Assembly: GCF_019469425.1 (NCBI RefSeq)
Contig: NZ_CP048272.1
Coordinates: forward strand, 806,001 to 870,000
DNA length: 64,000 nt
Direction: 5' to 3'
DNA from: Bifidobacterium asteroides
GTDB taxonomy: Bacteria; Actinomycetota; Actinomycetes; Actinomycetales; Bifidobacteriaceae
Shown: positions 9,451 through 18,469 of the stretch, one piece after another
Position numbering within the stretch: the first letter of the stretch is position 1
Layout of the letters: the number at the start of each line of letters is the position of its first letter
Made by a program: the position numbers and the translations under genes
The notes under the pieces: model-generated
Databases searched by the model: none
What the model saw: the letters and a program-made list of their open reading frames with translations, nothing else
What the model was told of the DNA's origin: nothing

Positions 9451-9656
9451 ATGCGCTTTCGGCTATCCGGGATTGTTGTGCGTCATGGTGAAAAGACACT
9501 CGCATATGTCTGCGAAAAAATAAAGCGGGGATTTTCTGATCTGAGCAATGCCTGAGGCCTGAGGAATAGCCATTCCTGGAGTATTGGCATCTCTGTTCCT
9601 CTAAGCGACTTTTCTGTGTTTCCGAGGATTTTCGTGGCTCTTGTGTGGTAAGGGGC

Positions 9657-9680
9657 TATAATGGAACTAAATCGCTTTAG
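9657..9680 (+). promoter_or_regulatory. -10 box plus LacI-type operator of GH18/ABC operon 1
   Basis: TATAAT (9657-9662) is followed four bases later by CTAAATCGCTTTAG (9667-9680), a LacI-type near-palindrome centred on CG. The same arrangement occurs at 15159-15182. No convincing -35 box is seen, which may mean an activator is needed or the box is weak. The rest of the 9451-9722 gap shows no gene. Confidence 0.75.
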
Positions 9681-9722
9681 TAGATCATCGAAGAACTACT
9701 GCGAACAACATGGAGGTTGTCG

Positions 9723-10649
9723 ATGTCGAATGAGGCAGAGGGCAGGCCGGAAAGTAATCGCGAAAGTGATGAACCGGGACCTATTTTGGCCGGTTATTAC
9801 CGCGCCTGGCGCGATAACTGTGGAAGGCGGAAAGGGGACTCAGTTTCGCTTGGCGATGTGCCCGCAGACCTGGATCTTGTGTCCATCATCACCAATGGAG
9901 AAGTCGATGATGATTTCTGGGTTGCTCTGCCGTTCTACATTGAAAAACTCCACGCGCAGGGCACAAAGGTGGTCCGAACCTTGTTTTTGGACTGCCTTTA
10001 TCGGGACGCCTATGAGGATTGCGGCAAAGTCCACGCTTTCACTCGGCTTAGCGAAGAAAGGAGCGGACCAGAACGCCGTGCCGACGAGATAATTGCCAAC
10101 TACCTAAAGCCCTTTGACTACGACGGCCTGGTGATCGATGTTGATCATGAACCTGAGTCCGATAAAATGGCTGCCGCAGCCGCGGTGTTTCACGCTTTGG
10201 CGAGAAAGTGGGGACCGAGTTCGGCATCCTCGCGCCTCATGATTTTCGATCAGGATATTCTTCTGCCTCAGACCAGTCTGATTGCTCAGGTCTATCAAGA
10301 TTGCTCCTATTATTTCGCTGACACCTATGGCATGGATGTTCGTCGTATTCAGGGTCTTTTCGAGCAGGTCCGCGACTTTGTACCTGCTTCAAAATTCGTC
10401 ACTGGTTTTTCATTCTATGAAGAAGGAGGCCCTCGATGGGGTGATGTCACGTATCCGATTGAAGGAAGCAGGGTCAAAGACCTCCTATCCTGGCATCCGA
10501 CTGGTTCGAACCGCACAGGAGGACTTTTCGCCTACGCAATAGATCGCGATGGGGTTGCTCAAGGTGACGATCGGTTGAGGCGAACCGATTATGAAATCAT
10601 GCACTATGTAAAAGAAAAATTGGAGAACAAAGGAGTCTCTCATGAATAA
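9723..10649 (+). CDS. Cytoplasmic GH18 (EndoH-like) endo-beta-N-acetylglucosaminidase homologue
   Basis: 308-residue protein without a signal peptide, paralogous along its length to the secreted protein at 13871. Shared blocks are the N-terminal strand AGYYRAWRD, QGTKVVRTL, YDGLVIDVDHE, YYFADTYG, GFSFYEEGG and FAYAIDRDGVAQGDD. The layout (DG..D.D.E-type strand, then a [FY]A..YG strand, then a [YF].[LI]DRDG end) resembles GH18 ENGases such as EndoH, which cleave the chitobiose core of N-glycans. At the acid position of the DGxxxDxE pattern it has Asp (DGLVIDVD) with a Glu two residues later, so activity is uncertain. ATG 9723 has GGAGG six bases upstream. First gene of the LacI-operator operon; its end overlaps the binding-protein gene by 8 bases. 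Confidence 0.6.
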   Translation: MSNEAEGRPESNRESDEPGPILAGYYRAWRDNCGRRKGDSVSLGDVPADLDLVSIITNGEVDDDFWVALPFYIEKLHAQGTKVVRTLFLDCLYRDAYEDCGKVHAFTRLSEERSGPERRADEIIANYLKPFDYDGLVIDVDHEPESDKMAAAAAVFHALARKWGPSSASSRLMIFDQDILLPQTSLIAQVYQDCSYYFADTYGMDVRRIQGLFEQVRDFVPASKFVTGFSFYEEGGPRWGDVTYPIEGSRVKDLLSWHPTGSNRTGGLFAYAIDRDGVAQGDDRLRRTDYEIMHYVKEKLENKGVSHE

Positions 10650-12000
10650 GCTGGGAAAAATATCAGTCATGTTGCTGGCCGCGGCTACCAGCGTCGGGAT
10701 TTTATCGTCGTGTGGCTCTTCCGAATCGGATAAGAAAACAGTCAAGTTTGCCTACCAGGCCACCGGAGACACCAGTGCTATAAGCAAGTGGATGAAAGAC
10801 GTCAAAGCCCAGTTTGAGTCTGAGAACAAAGGCGCCACTTTGAAGCTGGAGCCTATCAAATCGAACGGGGATGACTATGGCAGCAAGCTGGCCTTGATGA
10901 GCAAATCCGAAAAAACCGCTCCAGACCTCATGATCCTTGACACGGAAATGATCCGTCCCTATGTAGCGGCTGGTTACCTTAAGCCCATTGATGACCAACT
11001 GAAAGGGTGGAAGGATTGGTCGCAGTATTTTGACAGTTCGAAGAACGCCGGCAAAGCCGATGATGGAAAAATCTATGCAGTTCCTCTGGGCACTGACACC
11101 AGGGGCATCTGGTATAACAAAGACATTCTCAAGAAGGCCGGCCTGAGCGACAACTGGCAGCCTAAGTCCTGGGATGATGTGATCGATGCAGCGACAAAGA
11201 TCAAGAAAACGCAGCCTGATGTAATACCGATGAACCTCTATGCCGGCCGTCCTCTGGGAGAGGTCTCCGTCATGCAAGGCTTCGATATGCTTCTTTACGG
11301 CACCAAGGGTGGCACACTGTACAACACCAAGACTCAAAAGTGGGTCACTGGTTCCAAGCAATTCAAAGACTCCCTCCAGTTCATCAAGGATATTTACAGC
11401 AAGGGTCTGGCACCCTCGCCCCAGCAGGCTCTGGATCCTCAGCTTGGTGACAAGGTCGGGCAACAGTGGATGCCTCAGTCGAAACTTGGCATGTCAATCG
11501 AGGGCAACTGGCTGGCTTCATCGTGGATGCCAGGCGGCGACAGCGAATGGACTGACTGGCAGAAGCATATCGGCTGGTGTGGTTTCCCAACTCAGAACGG
11601 GCAGAAGCCTGGCCTGATTTCAATGTCTGGCGGCTGGGGCCTGGCGCTGTCCAGCCATACGCAGAATCCTGATCTTGCTTTCAAAGCGCTCAAAGTTTTC
11701 CAAAACGAGAAGCACGCTGCAGCGTACGACACAATCTCCGGATCAATCGCAGTGCGCAAGGATGTAGAGCAAGACAAGAAATACCTGGGATCCAATCCCA
11801 CTATCAAGTTCTTCACGGATTTGGCCAAGTACAGTCAGTACAGGCCTGCAAATTCCCAGTACAAAGAGGTTTCCGACCAGGTCGCCATAGCCACGGAAAG
11901 CGTATTGACCGGCCAGAAGTCAGTCAAGGATGCAGCAGCTGAATACGATTCAGCGATAGCCAAAACTGTAGGTGCCGATCATACAGAAGCCGCGAAGTAA
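10642..12000 (+). CDS. ABC sugar importer, substrate-binding lipoprotein (operon 1)
   Basis: Family 1 extracellular solute-binding protein of 452 residues, anchored to the outer face of the membrane. The signal peptide ends in the lipobox GILSSC with the lipidated Cys at residue 24. Downstream it follows the MalE/UgpB type, with a ligand region near APDLMILDTEMIRPY and typical GGWGLALSSHT and NPDLAFKALKVF stretches. Its start overlaps the cytoplasmic GH18-like gene, and two permeases follow. Given the glycosidases around it, the ligand is probably an oligosaccharide from N-glycans or mannans; this is inferred from context. Confidence 0.88.
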   Translation: MNKLGKISVMLLAAATSVGILSSCGSSESDKKTVKFAYQATGDTSAISKWMKDVKAQFESENKGATLKLEPIKSNGDDYGSKLALMSKSEKTAPDLMILDTEMIRPYVAAGYLKPIDDQLKGWKDWSQYFDSSKNAGKADDGKIYAVPLGTDTRGIWYNKDILKKAGLSDNWQPKSWDDVIDAATKIKKTQPDVIPMNLYAGRPLGEVSVMQGFDMLLYGTKGGTLYNTKTQKWVTGSKQFKDSLQFIKDIYSKGLAPSPQQALDPQLGDKVGQQWMPQSKLGMSIEGNWLASSWMPGGDSEWTDWQKHIGWCGFPTQNGQKPGLISMSGGWGLALSSHTQNPDLAFKALKVFQNEKHAAAYDTISGSIAVRKDVEQDKKYLGSNPTIKFFTDLAKYSQYRPANSQYKEVSDQVAIATESVLTGQKSVKDAAAEYDSAIAKTVGADHTEAAK

Positions 12001-12044
12001 CCGAATTCCATTCGCTGGTTTTCTTTCGTGACTGAGAGAAGAAA

Positions 12045-12935
12045 ATGAATAGCAGCACAAGAAAGAAATTGATAAACGCTGAGCACTACACCCCAATTCT
12101 ACCAGCAGCGGCGATGATGGTGCTTTTCCTGCTTGGCCCAATCATATGGTCCTTGTATGCCTCGCTGACCGACTATTCAATGGTTGGTTCAACGGCTGTC
12201 AACCCACACTTTGTCGGTCTGAAGAACTATGTGGCGCTCTTCACGGATCCTGTTTTTCCCAAGTCCCTCTGGCTGACCATTCTTTTGATCCTGGCCTCGG
12301 CGCTAATTGGGCAGAACATACTGGGCATGGTATTGGCTCTGCTCAGTCAAAAAGCGCCCAGAAGACTGACAAAGGTCGTGGACTCAATAGTGGTTCTGGC
12401 CTGGGTCATTCCGGACATTGTCGGATGCTACTGCGCCTACGCGCTCTTTGCTGGCGGAGGCACTCTTGACGCTCTGGGCAAGGCGGTGGGTGCCGATTGG
12501 TCGGCTCTCCTCTACTACCATCCAATGACCATCGTCATCATTGTGAACGTCTGGCGCGGCACTGCCTTTTCAATGCTCATCTATCAAGCCGCTCTGAACG
12601 ACATCTCCAAGGATGTAATCGAAGCTGCCGAGATAGACGGCGCGAACGCCTGGCAGTCTTTCTTCAGAATCAAGCTGCCTATTATGAGGCACTCGATTCT
12701 TACCAATTTGATGTTGATCACCCTGCAGACACTCTCCGTCTTCAGCATCATCATTGTCTTGACTGGCGGGGGGCCTGGCACGAATTCGAGCACCCTTCCT
12801 GTTCTTGCCTACTTGGAGGCTTTCAACTTCTCGAAGTTGGGATATGGAACAGCCATCTCGGTGATATTGGTCGTCGTGGGTGCCCTCTTCTCGGTGCTCT
12901 ATATCAAGCTGCTAAGGACAAATGATGAAGACTGA
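12045..12935 (+). CDS. ABC sugar importer permease, MalF-type (operon 1)
   Basis: Inner-membrane permease of 296 residues with about six hydrophobic helices and the cytoplasmic EAA loop (EAAEIDGANAWQSF) that docks the ATPase. It lies 44 bases after the binding protein and its end overlaps the second permease by 14 bases. As usual in bifidobacteria no ATPase gene is present, so a shared MsmK-type ATPase elsewhere in the genome is presumably used. Confidence 0.9.
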   Translation: MNSSTRKKLINAEHYTPILPAAAMMVLFLLGPIIWSLYASLTDYSMVGSTAVNPHFVGLKNYVALFTDPVFPKSLWLTILLILASALIGQNILGMVLALLSQKAPRRLTKVVDSIVVLAWVIPDIVGCYCAYALFAGGGTLDALGKAVGADWSALLYYHPMTIVIIVNVWRGTAFSMLIYQAALNDISKDVIEAAEIDGANAWQSFFRIKLPIMRHSILTNLMLITLQTLSVFSIIIVLTGGGPGTNSSTLPVLAYLEAFNFSKLGYGTAISVILVVVGALFSVLYIKLLRTNDED

Positions 12936-13785
12936 AGCTACTCTTGATCCACGGATGAAAGCGCCGCACAGGTACGACTGGATGAAGCTGGTCGCTGCGA
13001 TACTGACAGCCTTGATAGGTTTTCTTTTCGCTGCGCCCATGCTCTGGCTGCTGGTCGCCTCCTTCAACACGCATGCAACCCTGTCTTCGTTCAACTTGGG
13101 TTTTTCCCTCCAGAACTTTGCGAAGGTATTCAACATGCAGACCTTCGGGTTGCCTATCGTCAACTCGCTGATCATCAGCATTGGCACATCGGTCCTAGTG
13201 GTGACTTTTTCGGTCCTGGCAGCCTATCCTCTCTCCAGATTCCGTTCAAAGACCACCAACCGGACCGTTAACGCCATCCTCTTCGCCAGTTGTTTGCCAA
13301 TTACAGCCATGATGGTCCCTGTTTACGGGATATTCGTCCAGCTTCACTTGATCGATTCACTGACCGGGACTGTTCTTTTCATGACTGCCTGCGGATTGCC
13401 GCAGGGCATCTTCATGATGAAGAATTTCATGGATTCAGTGCCGGTTACCTTGGAGGAAGCCGCTTGGGTGGATGGAGCCACGAGGATGCAGGCCCTGTTC
13501 CATGTGGTCGTGCCTCTGATGGTTCCATCGCTTCTGGTCATCTTTATATCGGAATTCGCTGGGAACTGGGGGAACTTCTTCGTTCCCTTCATGCTTCTGA
13601 TGTCTCCGGATAAAGAACCGGCAGCCGTCAGCATTTACACCTTCTTCGGGCAGCATGGCACAGTTGCCTACGGCCAGCTGGCAGCTTTCTCGCTGCTGTA
13701 TTCAATACCCATTCTGATTATTTACGAAGTTACGAATAGATACATTGGCAACCAAACCCTGCTTGCCGGTGCAGTCAAGGAATAG
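12922..13785 (+). CDS. ABC sugar importer permease, MalG-type (operon 1)
   Basis: Second permease of the importer, 287 residues, six predicted helices and an EAA loop (LEEAAWVDGATRMQALF). The ATG pair at 12922 lies inside the end of the preceding permease, giving translational coupling. The C-terminus shows the MalG/LacG-type end with helices near PILIIYEV. It is followed by an 85-base gap and the secreted GH18-like gene. Confidence 0.9.
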   Translation: MMKTEATLDPRMKAPHRYDWMKLVAAILTALIGFLFAAPMLWLLVASFNTHATLSSFNLGFSLQNFAKVFNMQTFGLPIVNSLIISIGTSVLVVTFSVLAAYPLSRFRSKTTNRTVNAILFASCLPITAMMVPVYGIFVQLHLIDSLTGTVLFMTACGLPQGIFMMKNFMDSVPVTLEEAAWVDGATRMQALFHVVVPLMVPSLLVIFISEFAGNWGNFFVPFMLLMSPDKEPAAVSIYTFFGQHGTVAYGQLAAFSLLYSIPILIIYEVTNRYIGNQTLLAGAVKE

Positions 13786-13870
13786 AAGAAGCGTCGATGC
13801 CGCGGAGAGGAGGGAATCGACATTTTATTTGCTTCAGTTAAAGAAAAACAAGTTTGAAAAGAGATCAACC

Positions 13871-14848
13871 ATGAAAATCCGGAGAATGATAACGGCATCA
13901 ATGGCCATTCTGGCCTTGGCAGGAACCTCCGCAATAGGAGCCACTGCTGCCTGGGCCGAATCTGATGCTCAAGGGAAGACCCATGAGATGACTGTTGCCT
14001 ATTTCAGGGCCTGGAGAGATACGCATTCGGATCCGACTGTCAACTTCAACTCGATGTCGGATCTGCCCAAACAGGTGGACATAGCTATCGCCTTTCCCAA
14101 CCCGGAGACCACTCAGGCCTTCTGGGACACTCTTCCTGGGCAGATTGAGTCACTGCACAAGCAGGGCACAAAAGTGATCAGGAGTCTGGATATCAGCCTC
14201 TTCTATAAGGATGATTTCAACGACCCTCATGACCATCAGTCTCTTTCGCCCATGGAAAGCAATGCAGAGGGGTACGCCAAACGCGCCAGCGAGCTCAAGA
14301 GGTCCTATCTTTGCTTCCCTGGACTTGACGGCTTTGTTGTCAACGCAGAGGCGAGCATGACCCCCACCGACGTTCAACGGGCCAAGGGGGTTCTCAGGGC
14401 CATGTCGAGCTACTACGGGCCCAAGTCACCTGAGCCGAGTTCCATCTTTGCTTATAACACCAACAAGCCTGGGACCAACAGCCTCTATAGGGGAGTGTCC
14501 GACGTGGTCTCTTACGTATTCGCCGATGCCTACGGGCGTTCGGTCGGAGCCCTCCAGCGGGACTGGGAGACCTACAAGGGCACGATCAAGAGCAGGCAGT
14601 ACATTCCGGGTTTCTCCTTCTATGAAGAGCGGGGCGGATGGTGGTATGACACCGAAGAGCCGATGTCAACCAGCAGGGCCATGCAGTACGCTCTTTGGGA
14701 GCCTGATGACGGGGCCGATGGCACACAAAAAGGCGGCGTTTTTGAGTATGCCGTCGATAGAGATGGAGTGCGTCGAGGCGACGACAAGCTTCAACCTACG
14801 ACCTTCGAATGGACCAAGGCCCTTTCAGCGGCCATGAACAAGCAGTGA
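13871..14848 (+). CDS. Secreted GH18 (EndoH-like) endo-beta-N-acetylglucosaminidase homologue
   Basis: 325-residue exported protein: residues 1-35 are a Sec signal peptide (KIRR, hydrophobic core, AWA cleavage site) with no lipobox, LPXTG or C-terminal anchor. The mature part is a paralogue of the cytoplasmic protein at 9723 and shows VAYFRAWRD, QGTKVIRSL, LDGFVVNAEASM, YVFADAYG, GFSFYEERGG and FEYAVDRDGVRRGDD. In the DGxxxDxE pattern it keeps the Glu (DGFVVNAE) but has Asn where ENGases have the oxazoline-stabilising Asp. Likely role is release of N-glycans from host glycoproteins outside the cell for the co-transcribed importer. The family call is inferred from strand order, not a search. 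A clear terminator follows. Confidence 0.6.
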   Translation: MKIRRMITASMAILALAGTSAIGATAAWAESDAQGKTHEMTVAYFRAWRDTHSDPTVNFNSMSDLPKQVDIAIAFPNPETTQAFWDTLPGQIESLHKQGTKVIRSLDISLFYKDDFNDPHDHQSLSPMESNAEGYAKRASELKRSYLCFPGLDGFVVNAEASMTPTDVQRAKGVLRAMSSYYGPKSPEPSSIFAYNTNKPGTNSLYRGVSDVVSYVFADAYGRSVGALQRDWETYKGTIKSRQYIPGFSFYEERGGWWYDTEEPMSTSRAMQYALWEPDDGADGTQKGGVFEYAVDRDGVRRGDDKLQPTTFEWTKALSAAMNKQ

Positions 14849-14865
14849 CGGTCATCTGAAGATCG

Positions 14866-14905
14866 AGGGTCCTTCTGCCTTCCGGCACCTGGACCCTCTT
14901 TTATT
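14866..14905 (+). terminator. Rho-independent terminator of operon 1
   Basis: GAGGGTCC (14866-14873) pairs perfectly with GGACCCTC (14892-14899), followed by TTTTATT. The remaining gap to 15158 shows no gene. Confidence 0.88.
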
Positions 14906-15158
14906 GCTGCCAATTCGCGAACAGTGAACAAGAGCCCATTTCCAGAAGCCGCGAAATAAGGCTGAAAGTGTCCTCGGAGGTTGCAAGTCTTCATGGGCCA
15001 GTGGGTTTGCTCAAAGCGTGTGCTGGTCCCAAAACGTTGTGATACCGCCCTTCGTCAGGAATTCATCCTAATGGAATGCGGGCTTGTGCCGACTTTTCGA
15101 ACTGGTGAACAGAAACACGCTATTTATTGGGGGCCAGATCTTTGGGCACTGGATAGGG

Positions 15159-15182
15159 TACAATTGAACTAAACCGCTTTAG
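15159..15182 (+). promoter_or_regulatory. -10 box plus LacI-type operator of GH38/ABC operon 2
   Basis: TACAAT (15159-15164) is followed four bases later by CTAAACCGCTTTAG (15169-15182). This matches the site at 9667 in 13 of 14 bases and in its distance from the -10 box. Repressor binding here would block the transcription start. Confidence 0.75.
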
Positions 15183-15219
15183 TAGAGATGCGAAGCGGAC
15201 CTGCGAGGAGGTTGTGAGG

Positions 15220-18200
15220 ATGCAGCTGAAGATAGAACGCGTGCTTGACAAGTGCGATCGTGTCATGCGTCAACGCGTGCTACCGAAGATTGAGCGGCCT
15301 ATGGGCCAGGTTCAAGTTCGCTCTTTCGTCATTTCCGGGGAACCGATAACGTCATCGGAGTTCTTTGAGAAAGTGCAAAGCGAGAGTGTAGACTTTCGGA
15401 CTCTCTCCCTGGGGGATACCTGGGGCACGACCTGGGGGACCACATGGATGGAGGTGACCGGTCATGTCGATGCCGACTGGGCGGCCAGGGCCCCGATCGA
15501 GCTGGTGGTCGATCTGGGCTGGCATCCGGATGCGCCCGGCGGCCACTTTGAAGCCCTGGCCTATAGGAGTGATGGGTCGATTATCAAGGCCGTCAACCCC
15601 CGCAACCGCTGGATTCCGCTCGACGGCACTGATCTGGACGGGAATCCGACACGTGACGAGGCTTCGGTCATCAACCCGGATGGAACCTTTACCATTTATC
15701 TGGAAGCGGCCTGCAATCCGCTTCTGCTTGGCACCCCAGCATTCGTGGAGACGCAGCTGGGCGAGGGAACCACAGGTCGTGCCGATGAGCCCAATGTCCT
15801 CAAGCAGATGGATGTCTGTCATTTTGACCATGAGGCATGGAACTACTACATGGATCTTGAGGTCGCAGCCCAGCTGATTCGCGAGTGTGACCAGAGCCAG
15901 CCGCGGTACTGGCGTCTGGGCAAGGCCCTGCAGCGTTCGCTGAATATCTACGATGAACGTGACCTGGCCACACTCGGGCCGGCTCGACAGGCCCTGGCCG
16001 GTGTGCTGGCAGTGCCGGCGACCTCCAGCGCCTTGGATCATGCGGCAGTGGGTCATTCTCATATTGACTCCGCCTGGCTCTGGCCCAAGCGGGAGACCAG
16101 GCGCAAGGTTGCGCGGACTGTTTCGAACATGCTTGCACTAATGGAGCGCGATCCTCAATTCATCTATGCCATGAGCTCGCCCCAGCAGTATGCATGGCTG
16201 GAGGAGGATCATCCCGATCTCTTCGCTCGCGTCAAGCAACGCATCCAAGAAGGCAGGTTCATCCCTGTTGGAGGGATGTGGGTGGAGTCTGACGGCATGC
16301 TGCCTTCAGGGGAGTCGTTGACCCGCCAGTTCACCTATGGCAAGCGGTACTACCGCGAGCATCTGGGGGTAGACACGACTGTGGTCTGGGAGCCGGATAG
16401 CTTCGGCTATACGGGCCAGTTCCCGCAGATTGCCCGCCGTGCAGGAATGACTTCCTTCCTTTCGCAGAAGATTTCCTGGAATGATACGACCAAATTCCCA
16501 CACCACACCTTTGACTGGCAGGGCATTGATGGCACGGCCATCTTCACGCATTTCCCTCCCATGGATACCTATGCCTCCAGCATGACGGCCCGGGAGCTCA
16601 ATCACTCCGAAGAGAATTACCAGGACAAGGACATCTCGACCAGGGCCCTGGTCCTGTTCGGCTATGGCGATGGCGGCGGCGGCACTACCAGGGAGATGCT
16701 GGGGCGTTATGACCGTCTGCATGACGTTGAGGGGTCGGCCAAGGTGCGGTATCAGGCTCCTGCAGACTTCTTCCGCCAGTCAGAGGAGGAGATCCGCAAG
16801 GAGGCTGGTTCCGAGATGCCTGTCTGGAAGGGCGAGCTCTACCTGGAGCTGCACCGCAAGACCCTGACCTCCCAGCAGGATATGAAGCGGGGCTGCCGGC
16901 AGGAGGAGGCCATGCTGCGCACGGTCGAATACCTGTGCGCCTACGCCGGCTTGGTCGATGACTCATACACCTACCCCCGTCAGGAGCTGGACGAAATCTG
17001 GCGCACGCTTCTGCTCAACCAGTTCCATGACATTCTTCCGGGTTCCGCCATCTCTTGGGTACACAGGCTGGCCAGGGAAGACTACCGCAGGGACATCGCC
17101 CGTCTGGAACAGATCGGTGATGAGGCAGCCTGCGTCATAGCCTCCGCGCAGCCGCAGGCTCCTATGGTGTCCGATGCCAAGCTGGTACCCATGGATGGCA
17201 ATGGTCAGGCGGCTTGGGAGGCAGTCGGGCCAGTCCATGCTCAGGAGGGTTCCGAGAGTATCAGACCTGTCCAGGTCAATCAAGAGGGCAATGAATTCGT
17301 TATCGACAATGGTCTTATCCGTGCCGTTGTCGCTTCAGACGGCGAAGTCCATTCCATTCTTGACAGGACCTCCGGCAGGGACCTGGTTCCGCAAGGCTCC
17401 TCGGTGGGCGGATACGAGCTCTTCAAGGACGAGCCCTACATGTGGGATGCCTGGGATCTGGAGCGCGATGCCCTGCTGACTGCTTCTCCAGTCGATGACC
17501 CAGTCACCATGGAGGCCTTGGATTCCGGTGTTCGGGTATCGCGTCGGCATGGCGAGACCACAATCGTGACCACGATCGGGCTGACCCCGGGCGGCAGGCA
17601 GCTGAACTTCACTGCTGACGTGGACTGGCGCCAGGATGAGCAGCTGCTCAAGGTGGACATTCCCGTCGCAGTTCAGGCCAGGTATGCGCAATTCGAGTGC
17701 CAGTATGGCTTCATCGACAGGCCCATTCAGAAGAACAACGCTGCTGAAGAGGCCCAGTTCGAGAGCTGCACGCACCGATTCGTCAGGATAAGCGATGACG
17801 ACCTTGCCGTCGGTGTGGTCAACGCCTCGACATACGGCGGCGACACCACACCGATCCACTATGACGGGAAGGCCGGCAAGGAGGCGGGTACCCTGGTCAG
17901 ACTGACCCTCCTGTCCGCTCCGGTCTTTCCCGATCCGCATACCGACAGGGGCAAGCACAGCTTTGCCTGGTCCATCGTCCCTGGGGACACTCAGGCTGAC
18001 ATCCTGCAAGCAGCCTATGCCCTCAACGCTCCGGTCTTCCATCATGGACTGCCTGGCGTTGAACCACTGGCTGGCGTTGAGGATATTCAGGGCACTACCG
18101 TCATCGACTGGGTCAAGACGGCTGATGACGACAGCGGCGATGTGATCGTCAGGGTCTACAATCCGGATTCTTCCCCCTCCAAGGCCAGGCTGCACACGGG

Positions 18201-18369
18201 GTCTGTCCTGCAGGGCGCGACCGTGAAGGAAACCAACTCCTTGGAGGACGGACCCGTGCCCGAGGGCGTGCGGCCAGGCCTGTGCTCCGAACAGGGTGCG
18301 CAAGCTGATGGGGCCTTGCTGGATCTGGTTCCCTTCCAGTTCACCACCTTGAGACTCTCCAGGCGCTGA
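15220..18369 (+). CDS. GH38 alpha-mannosidase
   Basis: Retaining alpha-mannosidase of about 1,049 residues, the normal size for bacterial GH38 enzymes. Zinc ligands are visible in GHSHIDSAWLW (H281, D283) and the nucleophile is D393 in WEPDSFGY. A middle helical domain (KTLTSQQDMKRGCRQEE, LLLNQFHDILPGSAI) and C-terminal beta-sandwich domains follow. No signal peptide, so it trims imported manno-oligosaccharides in the cytoplasm. ATG 15220 is chosen over GTG 15214 because GAGGAGG sits 8 bases before it. First gene of the second LacI-operator operon; with the GH18-like and GH5 genes it fits stepwise N-glycan breakdown. Confidence 0.93.
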   Translation: MQLKIERVLDKCDRVMRQRVLPKIERPMGQVQVRSFVISGEPITSSEFFEKVQSESVDFRTLSLGDTWGTTWGTTWMEVTGHVDADWAARAPIELVVDLGWHPDAPGGHFEALAYRSDGSIIKAVNPRNRWIPLDGTDLDGNPTRDEASVINPDGTFTIYLEAACNPLLLGTPAFVETQLGEGTTGRADEPNVLKQMDVCHFDHEAWNYYMDLEVAAQLIRECDQSQPRYWRLGKALQRSLNIYDERDLATLGPARQALAGVLAVPATSSALDHAAVGHSHIDSAWLWPKRETRRKVARTVSNMLALMERDPQFIYAMSSPQQYAWLEEDHPDLFARVKQRIQEGRFIPVGGMWVESDGMLPSGESLTRQFTYGKRYYREHLGVDTTVVWEPDSFGYTGQFPQIARRAGMTSFLSQKISWNDTTKFPHHTFDWQGIDGTAIFTHFPPMDTYASSMTARELNHSEENYQDKDISTRALVLFGYGDGGGGTTREMLGRYDRLHDVEGSAKVRYQAPADFFRQSEEEIRKEAGSEMPVWKGELYLELHRKTLTSQQDMKRGCRQEEAMLRTVEYLCAYAGLVDDSYTYPRQELDEIWRTLLLNQFHDILPGSAISWVHRLAREDYRRDIARLEQIGDEAACVIASAQPQAPMVSDAKLVPMDGNGQAAWEAVGPVHAQEGSESIRPVQVNQEGNEFVIDNGLIRAVVASDGEVHSILDRTSGRDLVPQGSSVGGYELFKDEPYMWDAWDLERDALLTASPVDDPVTMEALDSGVRVSRRHGETTIVTTIGLTPGGRQLNFTADVDWRQDEQLLKVDIPVAVQARYAQFECQYGFIDRPIQKNNAAEEAQFESCTHRFVRISDDDLAVGVVNASTYGGDTTPIHYDGKAGKEAGTLVRLTLLSAPVFPDPHTDRGKHSFAWSIVPGDTQADILQAAYALNAPVFHHGLPGVEPLAGVEDIQGTTVIDWVKTADDDSGDVIVRVYNPDSSPSKARLHTGSVLQGATVKETNSLEDGPVPEGVRPGLCSEQGAQADGALLDLVPFQFTTLRLSRR

Positions 18370-18469
18370 ATCGCCTGACCAAGGGTGTCTGTCCGGCTGG
18401 TTCGTTCGTTGATTTGGACCGGTCGGAAGCTCCACAAAGAAGTGAGTAATAAAAAGAAAGGAAGCTCCG

